A stretch of DNA of 64,000 nt. Source: CAZAMB01 sp964501365 (GTDB lineage: Bacteria; Planctomycetota; Phycisphaerae; UBA1845). A program made the translations under genes and the position numbers. The stretch lies in contig CAZCST010000001.1 of NCBI GenBank assembly GCA_964501365.1, forward strand, positions 124,001 through 188,000, read 5' to 3'. Shown piece by piece: positions 1 to 9,093 of this stretch; position 1 is the first letter of the stretch; each line of letters opens with the position of its first letter. Under the pieces are notes generated by a model. That model searched no databases and had not been told where the DNA came from. It saw only the letters and a list, made by a program, of their open reading frames with translations.

Positions 1-18
1 ACAATCCAATCCTGGGGC

Positions 19-378
19 ATGCTCCCCACCAGCCGCATTTGGATCGGCGGAAACAACACGCCCGCCCGGCGGGAAATCGAACTCCTCATTGGCGATGCGG
101 ATCGACCTCCCGAAGGTCAACTCGATCGAGCCTTCATCGCTCCGCTTACCACGGATGAAGCCCTGTACTTCGCCCGCAAACTCCGCACGCGCCTCGTCGC
201 AGACGCCACTCTCTGGATTGTGTATCCGAAACGTGGTTCGCCAATAGAAAGCGAATTTTCTGGCAGCTTCGACAACATGATCGTGAGCCTCTTCGAGCTG
301 GGCTTTGGCGAGGCGGGCCGGGCAAATCTGACGGGCGATTACACCTCCACCGGCTTTCGCATCGATTCCGCGTTTTGA
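19..378 (+). CDS. DUF3052-like hypothetical protein (start uncertain)
   Basis: A 119-residue protein of unknown function. The middle carries a run resembling the LWxxYPK segment of DUF3052 proteins (ATLWIVYPKRG, about residues 62-72), followed by a C-terminal stretch ending in GFRID that could match the family's final strand. I recognise this only by pattern, so the family name is tentative. The frame is open to the first base of the window, so the ATG at 19 may be internal and the gene may begin outside. No signal peptide or membrane segment is visible. It converges with the inositol monophosphatase gene, with 8 bases between the two stops. Confidence 0.6.
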   Translation: MLPTSRIWIGGNNTPARREIELLIGDADRPPEGQLDRAFIAPLTTDEALYFARKLRTRLVADATLWIVYPKRGSPIESEFSGSFDNMIVSLFELGFGEAGRANLTGDYTSTGFRIDSAF

Positions 379-386
379 ACCGCGTC

Positions 387-1217
387 TCAAGCCATTGCCT
401 GCACGATTGATTTGACGAGAGTGCCGTGCATTTTTTCGCTGGCGGCCAGGAAGGGAATATTTTGCTGTGGATCGGCATCCATCCGAAATGGAAGCAGCGG
501 CGCGCCGAGGGGGTCCGTAACGCATCCACCTGCCTCGCGAATGAGAAGCGCACCGGCCGCGATATCCCATATTTTCACCCGCCGACCGAGCATCCCCGAC
601 ATCGCACCACAGGCGATGAGCCCCATTTCAAATGCTGTCGATCCGAGATTGCGGCAGATGTAGCCGGGGGCAGCGTGCCAGGCCTTCGCTACGCGATTGG
701 CCATATCGTCCTTGCTCGACGTAATCCCGAGCATGTGCTCGGAATTTGAATCAAGCTCGTTGACTCGAATGGGCCTGCCATGGAGGGTGGCACCACCGCC
801 AAGAACGGCGGAAAAGAGCTGACGTGTATTGTGCTCGTACACGACCGCGACAACAGGCTGCCCGCGATCCAGCACGGCAATGGCAGTCGAGAAGCAGGGA
901 AGCTTGGCCACATAATTTCGAGTGCCATCGAGGGGGTCAAAGACCCAGCAGTATCGCGCTCGTTCGGGAGCAACCCGCGCATTGGGCGTGGATGCTGATT
1001 CTTCGCCGCAAGTGGCGTGGTCGGGGTAGGCATCGTGGATGGCGATCACGATCATGGACTGAATTTCGTGATCCGTTGTAGTAACGATGCTCTTGTCGAA
1101 CTTTTGGGAGGGCGTCGCGTGTTGGATTTTTGCAAGTGATATTTCGCCCGCTCGCCGCGCAACCTCTACGGCCAGCGACAACATCTGCTCTCGAAATGGA
1201 TCGACAATTCCGGTCAT
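387..1217 (-). CDS. Inositol monophosphatase family protein
   Basis: A 276-residue Mg-dependent phosphatase of the IMPase/SuhB/CysQ superfamily, which removes phosphate from inositol phosphates or similar small molecules in the cytoplasm. Metal-site motifs are present: GEES at 71-74, WVFDPLDGTRN at 91-101 (Asp94, Asp97) and KIWDIAAGALL at 215-225 (Asp218). Length is typical. I start the gene at the ATG at 1217 because it forms an ATGA overlap with the stop of the preceding small membrane gene; the frame runs further upstream, but that part is arginine-rich and does not look coding. It is the last gene of a five-gene minus-strand operon. The exact substrate cannot be told from sequence. Confidence 0.9.
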   Translation of the reverse strand: MTGIVDPFREQMLSLAVEVARRAGEISLAKIQHATPSQKFDKSIVTTTDHEIQSMIVIAIHDAYPDHATCGEESASTPNARVAPERARYCWVFDPLDGTRNYVAKLPCFSTAIAVLDRGQPVVAVVYEHNTRQLFSAVLGGGATLHGRPIRVNELDSNSEHMLGITSSKDDMANRVAKAWHAAPGYICRNLGSTAFEMGLIACGAMSGMLGRRVKIWDIAAGALLIREAGGCVTDPLGAPLLPFRMDADPQQNIPFLAASEKMHGTLVKSIVQAMA

Positions 1218-1525
1218 GCGTCCACGATGTCCACACTTCGTCCGCGAATAACAGTACGTTTCACAATCGTTTTTTCGCCGCCTTCGCCGCCAAGGCAGAT
1301 CAGAAACGAGAGAATGACAAGAATCGGGTTGGTGTCCCAATAGTGGTAGGCTGCGAGGATGGGTATCACCAGTCGCGGAAAGAACAGGAAGAAAATCCAG
1401 AACAGCGGCCCGCCGATTACGTTGCTGAAGAAAACGACCGTGATCCGTGGAAAGAACACGAGCCCCGCAAGAAAGAAGAGTCCGTGTGCCTGCCAGAAAT
1501 TCATGCCTGATGCTCCCGCTATCAT
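1214..1525 (-). CDS. Small hydrophobic membrane protein
   Basis: A 103-residue protein with two or three hydrophobic segments in residues 8-80 (FFLAGLVFF, FWIFFLFF, LVIPILAAY) and a short polar, basic tail. I do not recognise a family. It begins 3 bases after the stop of the DinB-like gene, and its TGA overlaps the ATG of the phosphatase gene, so it is very likely translated as part of the operon. An alternative start is the Met at residue 8 (1504). The hydrophobic composition and the tight packing argue for a real gene; the function is unknown. Confidence 0.7.
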   Translation of the reverse strand: MIAGASGMNFWQAHGLFFLAGLVFFPRITVVFFSNVIGGPLFWIFFLFFPRLVIPILAAYHYWDTNPILVILSFLICLGGEGGEKTIVKRTVIRGRSVDIVDA

Positions 1526-1528
1526 TGG

Positions 1529-2050
1529 CTAGCTGTGCCGTCGCCGCAGCAGTTCGCCGATCCGCCCTAAATGATAGTCGTCGTGCTCGGAATCGAAATA
1601 CGCGATATCCACAATTCGCATCGGCTCTTTCAGGCGGGGATGCACCCCGGATTTTCCCCACTCCTCGTCGCTGAGCGATTCGAATCTGCGCACGAGATTC
1701 TCACGGTCTGTGCGGAATCCGGCCAGCAAGTCCGCGATGTCCCTATCGTTATGCCGGGCCTGTCTGGTTTTCAAGTTGTTCATGTCGGCCGCGATCAGTT
1801 CCCTTTCGCCCGCAAGGATTTGGTCAATCCGCTCCATCGGCAGATAGCCAAGATCAGCGAGGTGTCCGACATTTTCCTGAATGGACCAGCCGCCGCCGTC
1901 GGGCTTGAGCGTCAGCACTTCGCGAGAAACCCCCCGTAGTCGTTCCTCCAGCCGCGCCGGGGTCCCGCGCACCCGCTCCAGCAAATCCGGCCACTTGGTC
2001 ACCGGAAAATCGAACACGAACTTGCGCTCAACCCACGTCCACTTCGCCAC
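1529..2050 (-). CDS. DinB family protein
   Basis: A 173-residue protein of the DinB/DUF664 four-helix-bundle superfamily, whose members usually bind a metal through three histidines and often act as thiol-dependent transferases. Visible marks are WSIQENVGHLADL in the first half and EHDDYHLGRI near the end, both supplying candidate metal-binding histidines. The frame is open to 2122, but I prefer the GTG at 2050: it has GAGGTG six bases upstream, and it gives the sequence VAKWTWVERKF at the N-terminus. That start leaves a 14-base gap from the glycosyltransferase-like gene. The substrate is unknown. Confidence 0.85.
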   Translation of the reverse strand: MAKWTWVERKFVFDFPVTKWPDLLERVRGTPARLEERLRGVSREVLTLKPDGGGWSIQENVGHLADLGYLPMERIDQILAGERELIAADMNNLKTRQARHNDRDIADLLAGFRTDRENLVRRFESLSDEEWGKSGVHPRLKEPMRIVDIAYFDSEHDDYHLGRIGELLRRRHS

Positions 2051-2064
2051 GACGCACCTCCAGT

Positions 2065-3960
2065 CTAAAACGACTGACTTTTTCCCATCCATCGGGTAGT
2101 CGAGAAGTTTATGTTTGCCCAACTAATGGAATGGTCCCAAGGCTGAATGACCAACTTGGGCTTGGACAAGTCTGGAAAAGTCGATTCTAAATTGGGCAGC
2201 AGCCAGACCTTCCGCGAATCAAATCGTAGTGGTGGGCACGAGTATGGCGCGGGTTCGGCCAACAACGCGACGGTAAAATCGTCTACCGGCCCGTAGTATC
2301 CACTTTCGATGTCTCGTGCCAAGACAAGACGCGAATTGTTATCAGTGGAGTCCGTTCGGAAGTTTTTCAAATAGAACAGACCCCAAAGGCCTGTCCAAAT
2401 AATGAGCGTGAGCGGCGGGAGCATACGAAAACCCCATGCGCGGGTTCGCCCCAACGCACTCACCAAGCTCCCCACTCCGATCACCAGGGCGGAATTTGTG
2501 AAAATTCCAAATCGGCCATATTCGGCTGGCTTGCCTGCGCCAATCAATACAAATTGAATGAAAAAGAACACCGCAGGCACGGCAAGAAGCCAAAATGCTT
2601 TTGAGCGGCGGAACGATGCAAGCCCGATTGTCAGCGCAATGACCCCAAGCAGTACGACGGGCAGCGTCGCGCCCTCCACCGTTAATTCGAGCACGCGAAC
2701 AAATCCCTCGCCGATTCGGGATATCTCGTACATGGCCAGCGAATTGCCGAAGTTGCTGCGCAGGACTTCGCGATTGGTAAGGAAGTTGATGAGCACATAG
2801 GGGTTGGTCACAAAATAGACTGCCACCGCAGCAAGTCCGCCTACAACAGTCTTGCGGGCCAGATAAACCACACTTCGATCTTCGCAGTTCGAACTTTGAT
2901 ATTGAAACGCGGCCGTCAATGGAATCAACACGCAGATCGGCCACGATGAAAGGACCATGCCCACCGCCGCGCCACAGCAGATGCACATGAGCCCGAAGAA
3001 CGCGTGATTCGAGATTTGAGCTTTGAAATTTGAGATTTCAGATTTCGAGGTCAGAATGTTTGAAGTGGATTCCAAGCGTTCCGCCGAATCAACCGCTCGA
3101 ACAGAAAAATAAACAGCTACGAGCATCAATACCGCACCGGGCAGGTGCGGTTTGCCTTCATGCGACATGCACACCACGACCGGCATCAATGTGAATAACA
3201 GCGCAGCGATCAGGCCTGCGATATTTCCCCTCATGCCTTCTTCTCTTTGAATTTTGAATTTTGAACTTTCAACTTTTTCACTCGTGGCTCGAAAGGGAGC
3301 CGCAAATCGGCGGGTCAGTGCGAACACGACGATGACCCCAATCAACCCCCACGCTGCCGAATACGCCCGAGCCACAACGTAAAACTTTCCGAATTCATCA
3401 GGATGGTCGAGATACCAGACAATGTCGCTACGTACATCGATGAGACCCACCAGCCCGCACAGTTTGATCAACGCGCCGACCGGATAGATGAATAGCCCCC
3501 CGTATTGGTAGAGTCGTGGGTCGAGTTGAAGCGACCCAGGCCTCATGCCCGCAAGAGCCATCATGGTGATCATCTCGTCGGGCTGATAAGTGTAGAGTCG
3601 GTACCGCAGATAGATTTTCGCGATGCCCTCGTCGGTCGCGGTGAGGGGAACGGGTTGTCCGGGGGCGAGTTCGACTGGATTGACGTCCACGTCAGCACCA
3701 GTCGAGACAATTCGAGCATCGGACAACTTCTCCGCTGCATGCGCCAGCCGGTATATCTTTTCGCCCGACCAGATTTCGCCTTCGCCAAAGAGAAACTTGT
3801 CGATCTTCCGGCTGGGCAAACCCCACGTGATCCCGATGCACGACATCGTGCAATACAGAGCAAGCACGCACATCAACCCGGCGCAAACCCATTTTGTTTG
3901 ATGAGTAGTGGAGGACTTTTCTGGTGATGACAACTCCGATTGGACCGAGACGGCACTCAT
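2065..3960 (-). CDS. Polytopic membrane protein, GT39/ArnT-like glycosyltransferase
   Basis: A 631-residue integral membrane protein with about ten or more hydrophobic segments, the first at residues 25-48. The luminal-type loop after it contains YQPDE and MALAGMRPGSL, resembling the acidic first loop of ArnT/PMT-type (GT39/GT83) glycosyltransferases, which move a sugar from a polyprenyl-phosphate donor outside the membrane. I infer the class from topology and that loop only. Two hydrophilic insertions between membrane segments, at DNA 3004-3050 and 3245-3278, are encoded by AT-rich word repeats and look like in-frame insertions. It overlaps the preceding hydrolase gene by ATGA and is followed by the DinB gene. 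Confidence 0.75.
   Translation of the reverse strand: MSAVSVQSELSSPEKSSTTHQTKWVCAGLMCVLALYCTMSCIGITWGLPSRKIDKFLFGEGEIWSGEKIYRLAHAAEKLSDARIVSTGADVDVNPVELAPGQPVPLTATDEGIAKIYLRYRLYTYQPDEMITMMALAGMRPGSLQLDPRLYQYGGLFIYPVGALIKLCGLVGLIDVRSDIVWYLDHPDEFGKFYVVARAYSAAWGLIGVIVVFALTRRFAAPFRATSEKVESSKFKIQREEGMRGNIAGLIAALLFTLMPVVVCMSHEGKPHLPGAVLMLVAVYFSVRAVDSAERLESTSNILTSKSEISNFKAQISNHAFFGLMCICCGAAVGMVLSSWPICVLIPLTAAFQYQSSNCEDRSVVYLARKTVVGGLAAVAVYFVTNPYVLINFLTNREVLRSNFGNSLAMYEISRIGEGFVRVLELTVEGATLPVVLLGVIALTIGLASFRRSKAFWLLAVPAVFFFIQFVLIGAGKPAEYGRFGIFTNSALVIGVGSLVSALGRTRAWGFRMLPPLTLIIWTGLWGLFYLKNFRTDSTDNNSRLVLARDIESGYYGPVDDFTVALLAEPAPYSCPPLRFDSRKVWLLPNLESTFPDLSKPKLVIQPWDHSISWANINFSTTRWMGKSQSF
3004..3050. repeat. 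Degenerate word repeat inside the glycosyltransferase-like gene
   Basis: Successive variants of GAGATTTGA, GAAATTTGA and GATTTCAGA read through in frame, encoding a Ser/Asn/Lys-rich loop (SEISNFKAQISN) between two hydrophobic segments. Confidence 0.7.
3245..3278. repeat. Second word repeat inside the glycosyltransferase-like gene
   Basis: Variants of GAATTTTGAA and GAACTTTCAA about 8 bases apart, encoding the loop KVESSKFKIQRE just before another membrane segment. Confidence 0.65.
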
Positions 3961-4826
3961 TTTGCTGCGTGCTGTGTTGAGGTCGATGCTTGAACGCCAT
4001 TCACAAAATCGACCAGCTCCCGAAAGTAAATCGTCGGATCACCCTCAAATTCCAACGAATGTCTGGCCGATTCATACCATGTGGTTTTCGTACCCGGCCA
4101 GGTCAATCCGGCAATGAATCTCTCCGTACGGTCGTTGTCCACAATTCTCTCATCACCGGCAAGCAGGAGGTGAATCGGAACAGGCTGACTCTCGCCCAAT
4201 CGCCCGACGATCTTGTCCATTCGCCGCGAGGCCAGATAAAAACCGGCGGTGCACTGCCGAAGCGTCAATTCATCGCGCCGAAAAAACTCCTGCCATCGCG
4301 GCGTCGTCGTGAACATTTCCGGATCGTTAAGGGGAATGTCGAACAAGGATCGCGGCTCGTACAACATCGCAAATCCGATCCGTGCCATCTCCGGCTTGGA
4401 AACGCCGACCTTGGGGAAAAGTCCGGGGGTCACGAGGGTTAAACTCTGCACTCCGACCGGGTCAGCCGAATGAACGGCCGCGGCCAGCTTCCCTCCCCAA
4501 CTTACTCCGACCAGGTGATATTGGTTCAATCCTGATCGGCGAAAGAGTTCGTCGCGGCACGCGCCGGAATCCGCAATGAGCTGCTCCGCCGATTCCGCGT
4601 GGCCACGATCCTTTGTATTGCGTCCACTCCCGCGTCGATCCACCTGAAACACCGCGTAGCCGGCCGCCGCCAATTCCCTGGCAGACCCCTCGTACCAACC
4701 ACAATGAGACTGAATTCCGTGATGGTAGAGAACGGCCCCCTTCTGGGTTCCAGCAGAATGCCAGTAGCGACCATAGATTTCAGTTGCGTCCGGTAACCGC
4801 AAGGATATCTCCTCGAATTCAGCCAT
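3957..4826 (-). CDS. Alpha/beta hydrolase (lysophospholipase/S33-like)
   Basis: A 289-residue alpha/beta hydrolase of the Hydrolase_4 (monoglyceride lipase/lysophospholipase-like) group. The oxyanion HG follows the first strands (YHHG, 34-37). The nucleophile elbow is GVSWGG with Ser109, the acid is probably Asp225 in GDERIVD, and the base is His256 in ARHSLEF. All three are present, so an active esterase or lipase is likely; the substrate is unknown. No signal peptide is visible, so it is probably cytoplasmic. It is the first gene of the five-gene operon running to 387, and its stop overlaps the next start by four bases. The 186 bases between its start and the next plus-strand gene would hold the operon promoter. 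Confidence 0.88.
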   Translation of the reverse strand: MAEFEEISLRLPDATEIYGRYWHSAGTQKGAVLYHHGIQSHCGWYEGSARELAAAGYAVFQVDRRGSGRNTKDRGHAESAEQLIADSGACRDELFRRSGLNQYHLVGVSWGGKLAAAVHSADPVGVQSLTLVTPGLFPKVGVSKPEMARIGFAMLYEPRSLFDIPLNDPEMFTTTPRWQEFFRRDELTLRQCTAGFYLASRRMDKIVGRLGESQPVPIHLLLAGDERIVDNDRTERFIAGLTWPGTKTTWYESARHSLEFEGDPTIYFRELVDFVNGVQASTSTQHAAK

Positions 4827-5012
4827 GACTTGATCGTACCCGATTGAACGGGCGATTCACGCGGCCTTTGCAAGTTGATCATCATTCGTATCCTAACCCA
4901 TATTATCAGGCAGGCTGGTCGTTTCTGGCCTTGCTAACCGAACGAAATTGCAGTTGTCTCACATTCGCAGGGAATCTGCCGAACCAATGACCGTGTTTGG
5001 AGGACCAGAACA

Positions 5013-5219
5013 ATGCTAAAAAAGCTCTCTTTGCTGAAGACGTTTTTGATTGTGTTTGCATGTGGAGGAGTCCCTCTCGTCACAAACGTAAGTTGCGATC
5101 CATACTACGGTTTCAGCTTCTTCCGCGATGACGACTCTGACTACTACTATGACGACGGGTACTACTACGATGATTCGTATTACTACGAACCGTATTGTGA
5201 CCCGTGGTACTGCTATTAG
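5013..5219 (+). CDS. Short secreted Tyr/Asp-rich protein
   Basis: A 68-residue protein. The first 28 residues look like a signal peptide (Lys-rich start, then LLKTFLIVFACGGVPLV). The mature part begins CDPYYGFSFF and is then almost entirely Tyr and Asp (DDDSDYYYDDGYYYDD) with a closing CDPWYCY. GGAGG lies 8-12 bases before the ATG, a strong ribosome site, and a GC-rich hairpin follows the stop. I know no function for it. Such a tail could bind cations, cross-link through tyrosine, or sit in the cell surface; these are guesses. Its single-gene layout with its own signals argues that it is real. Confidence 0.75.
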   Translation: MLKKLSLLKTFLIVFACGGVPLVTNVSCDPYYGFSFFRDDDSDYYYDDGYYYDDSYYYEPYCDPWYCY

Positions 5220-5235
5220 CCGAATCTTGGCCGTC

Positions 5236-5266
5236 GCCCCGTGGCCGCCATGAACGACCACGGGGC
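5236..5266 (+). terminator. Hairpin after the Tyr/Asp-rich gene, possible terminator
   Basis: A perfect 9-bp stem (GCCCCGTGG with CCACGGGGC) and a 13-base loop, 16 bases after the stop codon. No T-run follows, so it may be a weak or factor-assisted terminator, or an mRNA-end stabiliser. Confidence 0.5.
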
Positions 5267-5463
5267 AGGCGGAGCCGGAACCACGCTGCAACGTCCACTT
5301 TTCAGCAATCCGCGGACATACATGGCGACTGCCCAAATTTCTCGTCCCCGCTTCCATGATCCGCACCCATCGACTGTCGAATATCCGCCCCATTTGATAC
5401 AATTCGTCCCATGAATTCTGCGTGATTCTGCTCATGGGCATTCGAAAAAGGGGGGTTCCTAGG

Positions 5464-8118
5464 ATGAGTCGCATTGGGGTCATTGGACCATTGTGTTGTC
5501 TGGTGTTCCCGGCGTATTCGTTGCTTGCGCAGGATTGCGGTGTCTGGCTCCCCGGTCCAAAGCCTCCCGATTTTCCGTCTGGGTTCATTCCGCAACAATT
5601 CGTCACAAATGGCAGCGACATTTTTGCCCGTGTACAACGCCTCTCCGCGACATCCGACCTTTGGAGATTTGACGGTTCGGCATGGACCCTTCTGCCGTGG
5701 GACAGGTCCGCCTTCGGAGAGCCGGATGCAATCACATACGAAAACAACCAACTCGCTGTCGCGGCACGCAAACTGACCCCAACAAGCCCCGGGAATTTCG
5801 AATTAAAGGTGGCCGTCTACACATGGGACGGGGCTGGATGGCAGGAATTCTCGAACCTGACAAGGCAGTTTCTTTCCTGCACGGGAATCGATGCTCATGC
5901 GTTCGACATCGCCTTTTTTTCCGGAGCCTGGTACGTGACCGGCAGGATCACCGGCCCCTGCAGCCCGATCCATTTTGTCTACAAGATTCTTCCCGGAGGG
6001 TCGGCCTGGATTGGTGAGTTGGATTCTGGAAGCGTCAATACCAATCTTGAGTCATTCAACGGCGGCCTGTACCTCAGTGGAAGCTTCACGATTGTGCGCA
6101 ATCCTTTAACCGCCATCTTCATCAATGCAGCCAATATTGCCATTTGGGACGGAACTTCGTGGTCGCAAGTGAGCGGCGGAGTCGACGGTCGGATCGTCAA
6201 CATGGCGCTGTGGCAGGAAAACCTCTCGCAGCCGTCATCAACTCAGCTAGTCGTCGCGGGAAAATTCACGCACGCGGGAATTGTGACCGCCACCGGCATC
6301 GCAACGCGAAATCAGGCGGGTCAATGGAATGCATTAGGAACCGGAATCGGATGGCCACCGGATTTGCCCTTTGGAGGAACATGGCTTGGCCCGGCGATCA
6401 TTGTTCCCTTTCCCGCCGGAGGGAATGACGTTGACCTCATGGTGGGAGGAATGTTGTCCGCCGGCGGAAACGTAGCGCAGAGTTTTGCCAGATGGACTGG
6501 GGCCGCATGGAATTCTCTGCCAATCGGGTTGAATAGCACTCCGAATACGGCTGTCTTGTACAACGGACAGCTCGTGGCCGGTGGAGGCTTCTCGGGCGAA
6601 AGCGTCTCAGGAGGGGATCAACTCTTCGGCGTGGGTCGATTCGATGGAAGTCACTGGCGCACGCTCAGCCAGGACGGCACGGACGGAATCGTGTACGCAC
6701 TGTTCACGCACAATGGAGTTGTCTACGCAGGCGGTGATTTCACCACCATGGATGGGGTTGTCGCGGCGCACATCGCGGCGCGGACGGATGGTGTATGGGA
6801 GCCGCTCGGCAGCGGCACAAACGGCTCGGTTCACGTAATCACCTTTTTCAACGGCGAAATCGTCGCAGGTGGAACATTCAATCAGGCGGGCGGAGTGATC
6901 GTTCGAAACGTGGCGGCGTGGAACGGCAATTCGTGGCGATCATTGGGACTGGGCCTTGACGGTCTCGTTGAAGGACTTGCCGTTTGGAACAATCAGTTGG
7001 TCGCAGTCGGCGAGTTCCAAACAGACGACGGACAGTCCACTTCCCTGCCCGGCGTGGCAGTGTGGAATGGAACTGCCTGGGTGCCGCTTCACCCGGGTGT
7101 TGATGCAACCCAGGCCCATGCCGTCGCCGTACATCAGGGCCAACTGTATCTCGGCGGTGGATTCACCGGCGGAATCGCACGCTTCACCGGCTCGCAGTTG
7201 GAAGTCGTCGGTGGCGGCGTCCTGGGCGGAAGCGTCTTTGCCCTGACTTCGCTGGCCAACTCGCTTTACGTCGGCGGTGACTTCGTGGGCGTGGGTAACA
7301 ATCAGTTTATTCCGGGCATCGCGAGGTGGACGGGATCGCAATGGCTCGGGCTCAATAACAACGGAAACTTCCCGAATTTTGCCGGTGAGGTGCGCACCCT
7401 CATTCCAAACGCGGATGAGCTTCTGATCGGCGGATACTACGACGTCACCACCGGAAAGGGTCCGGTGACGCACAACATGGCCCGATGGAACGGCGTGGTC
7501 TGGCGCGCCCTGGCCGACGCCTATCCCGAATTTCGCGTACACGCGGCCACTCTGGACGGGGACCACGTCCTGGCAGGCGGCGAATTTCTCGAAATCTCCA
7601 ACGGCACGGTGTCTGCATACTTTGCTGAACGAAGTCCGGTGCCCGCGTTCATGCTGCAACCTGAGCCGCAGCATGTCTGTGCCGATGACGGCACAAAAAC
7701 AGTCGAGTTTACGGCCACAATCGTCCCCGACGCAGGAGCGCAATTTCAATGGCAGAAAAACAACGGCAATCTCAGCGATAACCTGCGGATTTCCGGATCG
7801 AACACCCAGACGCTCAGCATTTTTGGAGTGCTGCCCTCCGATGCCGGCAACTATCAGCTTCGAGCGATCGACGAATGTGGAGGCTCGGCATCGAGCGACA
7901 GTGCGGCCCTGGCGTTTGATGGCTGCTGCCCGGGCGACTTGAACAACGACCATGCTGTCACTCTGATGGATGCCGATTTGTTCGCCGATTGCTTGTCCGG
8001 TCCGCAGACAATCCCGTCATGCACGAACGCAAATCGCGCGAATTCCGATGGCGACAACGACGTGGATCTGCGCGATGCGGGTGCGTTTCAGAGATCATTC
8101 GCAGAAATCTGTCCATAG
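5464..8118 (+). CDS. Secreted beta-propeller-like protein with Ig-like and dockerin-like C-terminus
   Basis: An 884-residue exported protein. I choose the ATG at 5464, which has an AGGGGGG site 9 bases upstream and starts a signal peptide ending near SLLAQD. About residues 40-720 repeat a unit of the form WDGTSW..(V/L)xxGxF with NGxLVxGGxF, as in Kelch/delta-60-type propellers or PQQ-like secreted repeats. An immunoglobulin-like segment follows (FQWQKNNG, then DAGNYQL). The end is a dockerin-like pair of Asp loops (GDLNNDHAVTLMDADLF and NSDGDNDVDLRDAGAF). In this phylum such modules occur without cellulosomes. It is probably a cell-surface or extracellular protein; its ligand is unknown. Confidence 0.85.
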   Translation: MSRIGVIGPLCCLVFPAYSLLAQDCGVWLPGPKPPDFPSGFIPQQFVTNGSDIFARVQRLSATSDLWRFDGSAWTLLPWDRSAFGEPDAITYENNQLAVAARKLTPTSPGNFELKVAVYTWDGAGWQEFSNLTRQFLSCTGIDAHAFDIAFFSGAWYVTGRITGPCSPIHFVYKILPGGSAWIGELDSGSVNTNLESFNGGLYLSGSFTIVRNPLTAIFINAANIAIWDGTSWSQVSGGVDGRIVNMALWQENLSQPSSTQLVVAGKFTHAGIVTATGIATRNQAGQWNALGTGIGWPPDLPFGGTWLGPAIIVPFPAGGNDVDLMVGGMLSAGGNVAQSFARWTGAAWNSLPIGLNSTPNTAVLYNGQLVAGGGFSGESVSGGDQLFGVGRFDGSHWRTLSQDGTDGIVYALFTHNGVVYAGGDFTTMDGVVAAHIAARTDGVWEPLGSGTNGSVHVITFFNGEIVAGGTFNQAGGVIVRNVAAWNGNSWRSLGLGLDGLVEGLAVWNNQLVAVGEFQTDDGQSTSLPGVAVWNGTAWVPLHPGVDATQAHAVAVHQGQLYLGGGFTGGIARFTGSQLEVVGGGVLGGSVFALTSLANSLYVGGDFVGVGNNQFIPGIARWTGSQWLGLNNNGNFPNFAGEVRTLIPNADELLIGGYYDVTTGKGPVTHNMARWNGVVWRALADAYPEFRVHAATLDGDHVLAGGEFLEISNGTVSAYFAERSPVPAFMLQPEPQHVCADDGTKTVEFTATIVPDAGAQFQWQKNNGNLSDNLRISGSNTQTLSIFGVLPSDAGNYQLRAIDECGGSASSDSAALAFDGCCPGDLNNDHAVTLMDADLFADCLSGPQTIPSCTNANRANSDGDNDVDLRDAGAFQRSFAEICP

Positions 8119-8207
8119 TGCGATCGGCCCAGCGATCGAGAAAAAATGAACCAAACGACGATACAGCCTACCTGCCGGAATGAGCAGCCGGTAACGGGGT
8201 ACGCCTG

Positions 8208-9089
8208 ATGTTCACATTGTGCTTTTATTCAGCGTTAGGGGCGCGCGTGAGGAGGCGCGCGTGCGTTCTTGCAGCCGTAGCTTTGGTGGCGAGTCTCGGA
8301 GGCCCTGCACCTGCGCAGGTGATTACTTACGAAGCGAACTCTTTTCCCGAGGAAGTGGGGTGGGAGCGTCGTCCGCCCGGAGCTCCCCATGGTGATCGCT
8401 GGCTCGAAGATGGGTGGCTGATCCAATGGCTTTCAGAACCAGCCCAGGACTACTACCGCTACGACATCGGTGGGGTAACCCAGCTTGTGGGCCGCTTCTT
8501 TGTGGAATGGCGAGCAATCACCGAAAATCCATCGTGGCTTATTGACGAATGGCAAGTTCCAGCTGTCGTTTCGGCTGCTGGGCAGGGCGCGTCCCTATAC
8601 CACACAGTGATGACCGAGTCCGCCGCGGTGCTCTTGCGCGATGTCATTATCCCCCGCGTGATTGCGCCGATCTCGATCGATCTTCCCCATGTCTACAGAG
8701 TCGAAGTTTTCCCGGATGAATATATCTGGTATGTCGATGGCATCGTGGCTGACAGCGGCATCCCCGAAGGTAGATACCCTGATCCGAACGCATTCGTGAT
8801 TTGGGGCGCGTCGCTCACCTCCGATGGCGCACCGGCCGCCACAACGGCCTGGGACTTTGTGCGACTGGGGCGGATACCCGATGACGCCAGCGGCGACTAC
8901 GACAGCGACGGGACCGTGATGCTGTCCGACCACTACTTCGTCGTAGACTGCCTTACCAAGGATGGGCCGGGAATCTTCGGAGGACCGGGCAAAAGCGCCG
9001 GGCCGGGCTGCCGCTTCGCCGACTTCGATGCCGACGCCGACGTGGACCTCCTCGACTTCGCCGCGTTCCAAAACCTCTTCAACGGGTGA
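8208..9089 (+). CDS. Secreted protein with dockerin-like C-terminus
   Basis: A 293-residue exported protein. The signal peptide covers about residues 1-37 (basic start, then ACVLAAVALVASLGGPAPAQ). The middle (40-220) is rich in aromatic residues and resembles a concanavalin/LamG-type beta-sandwich (RVEVFPDEYIWYVDG), but I cannot assign the family. The C-terminus carries two Asp-rich dockerin-like loops (GDYDSDGTVMLSDHYF and DFDADADVDLLDFAAF), like the neighbour upstream. The ATG at 8208 has no clear Shine-Dalgarno sequence. The 89-base gap from the previous gene allows co-transcription. Confidence 0.8.
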   Translation: MFTLCFYSALGARVRRRACVLAAVALVASLGGPAPAQVITYEANSFPEEVGWERRPPGAPHGDRWLEDGWLIQWLSEPAQDYYRYDIGGVTQLVGRFFVEWRAITENPSWLIDEWQVPAVVSAAGQGASLYHTVMTESAAVLLRDVIIPRVIAPISIDLPHVYRVEVFPDEYIWYVDGIVADSGIPEGRYPDPNAFVIWGASLTSDGAPAATTAWDFVRLGRIPDDASGDYDSDGTVMLSDHYFVVDCLTKDGPGIFGGPGKSAGPGCRFADFDADADVDLLDFAAFQNLFNG

Positions 9090-9093
9090 GGGG

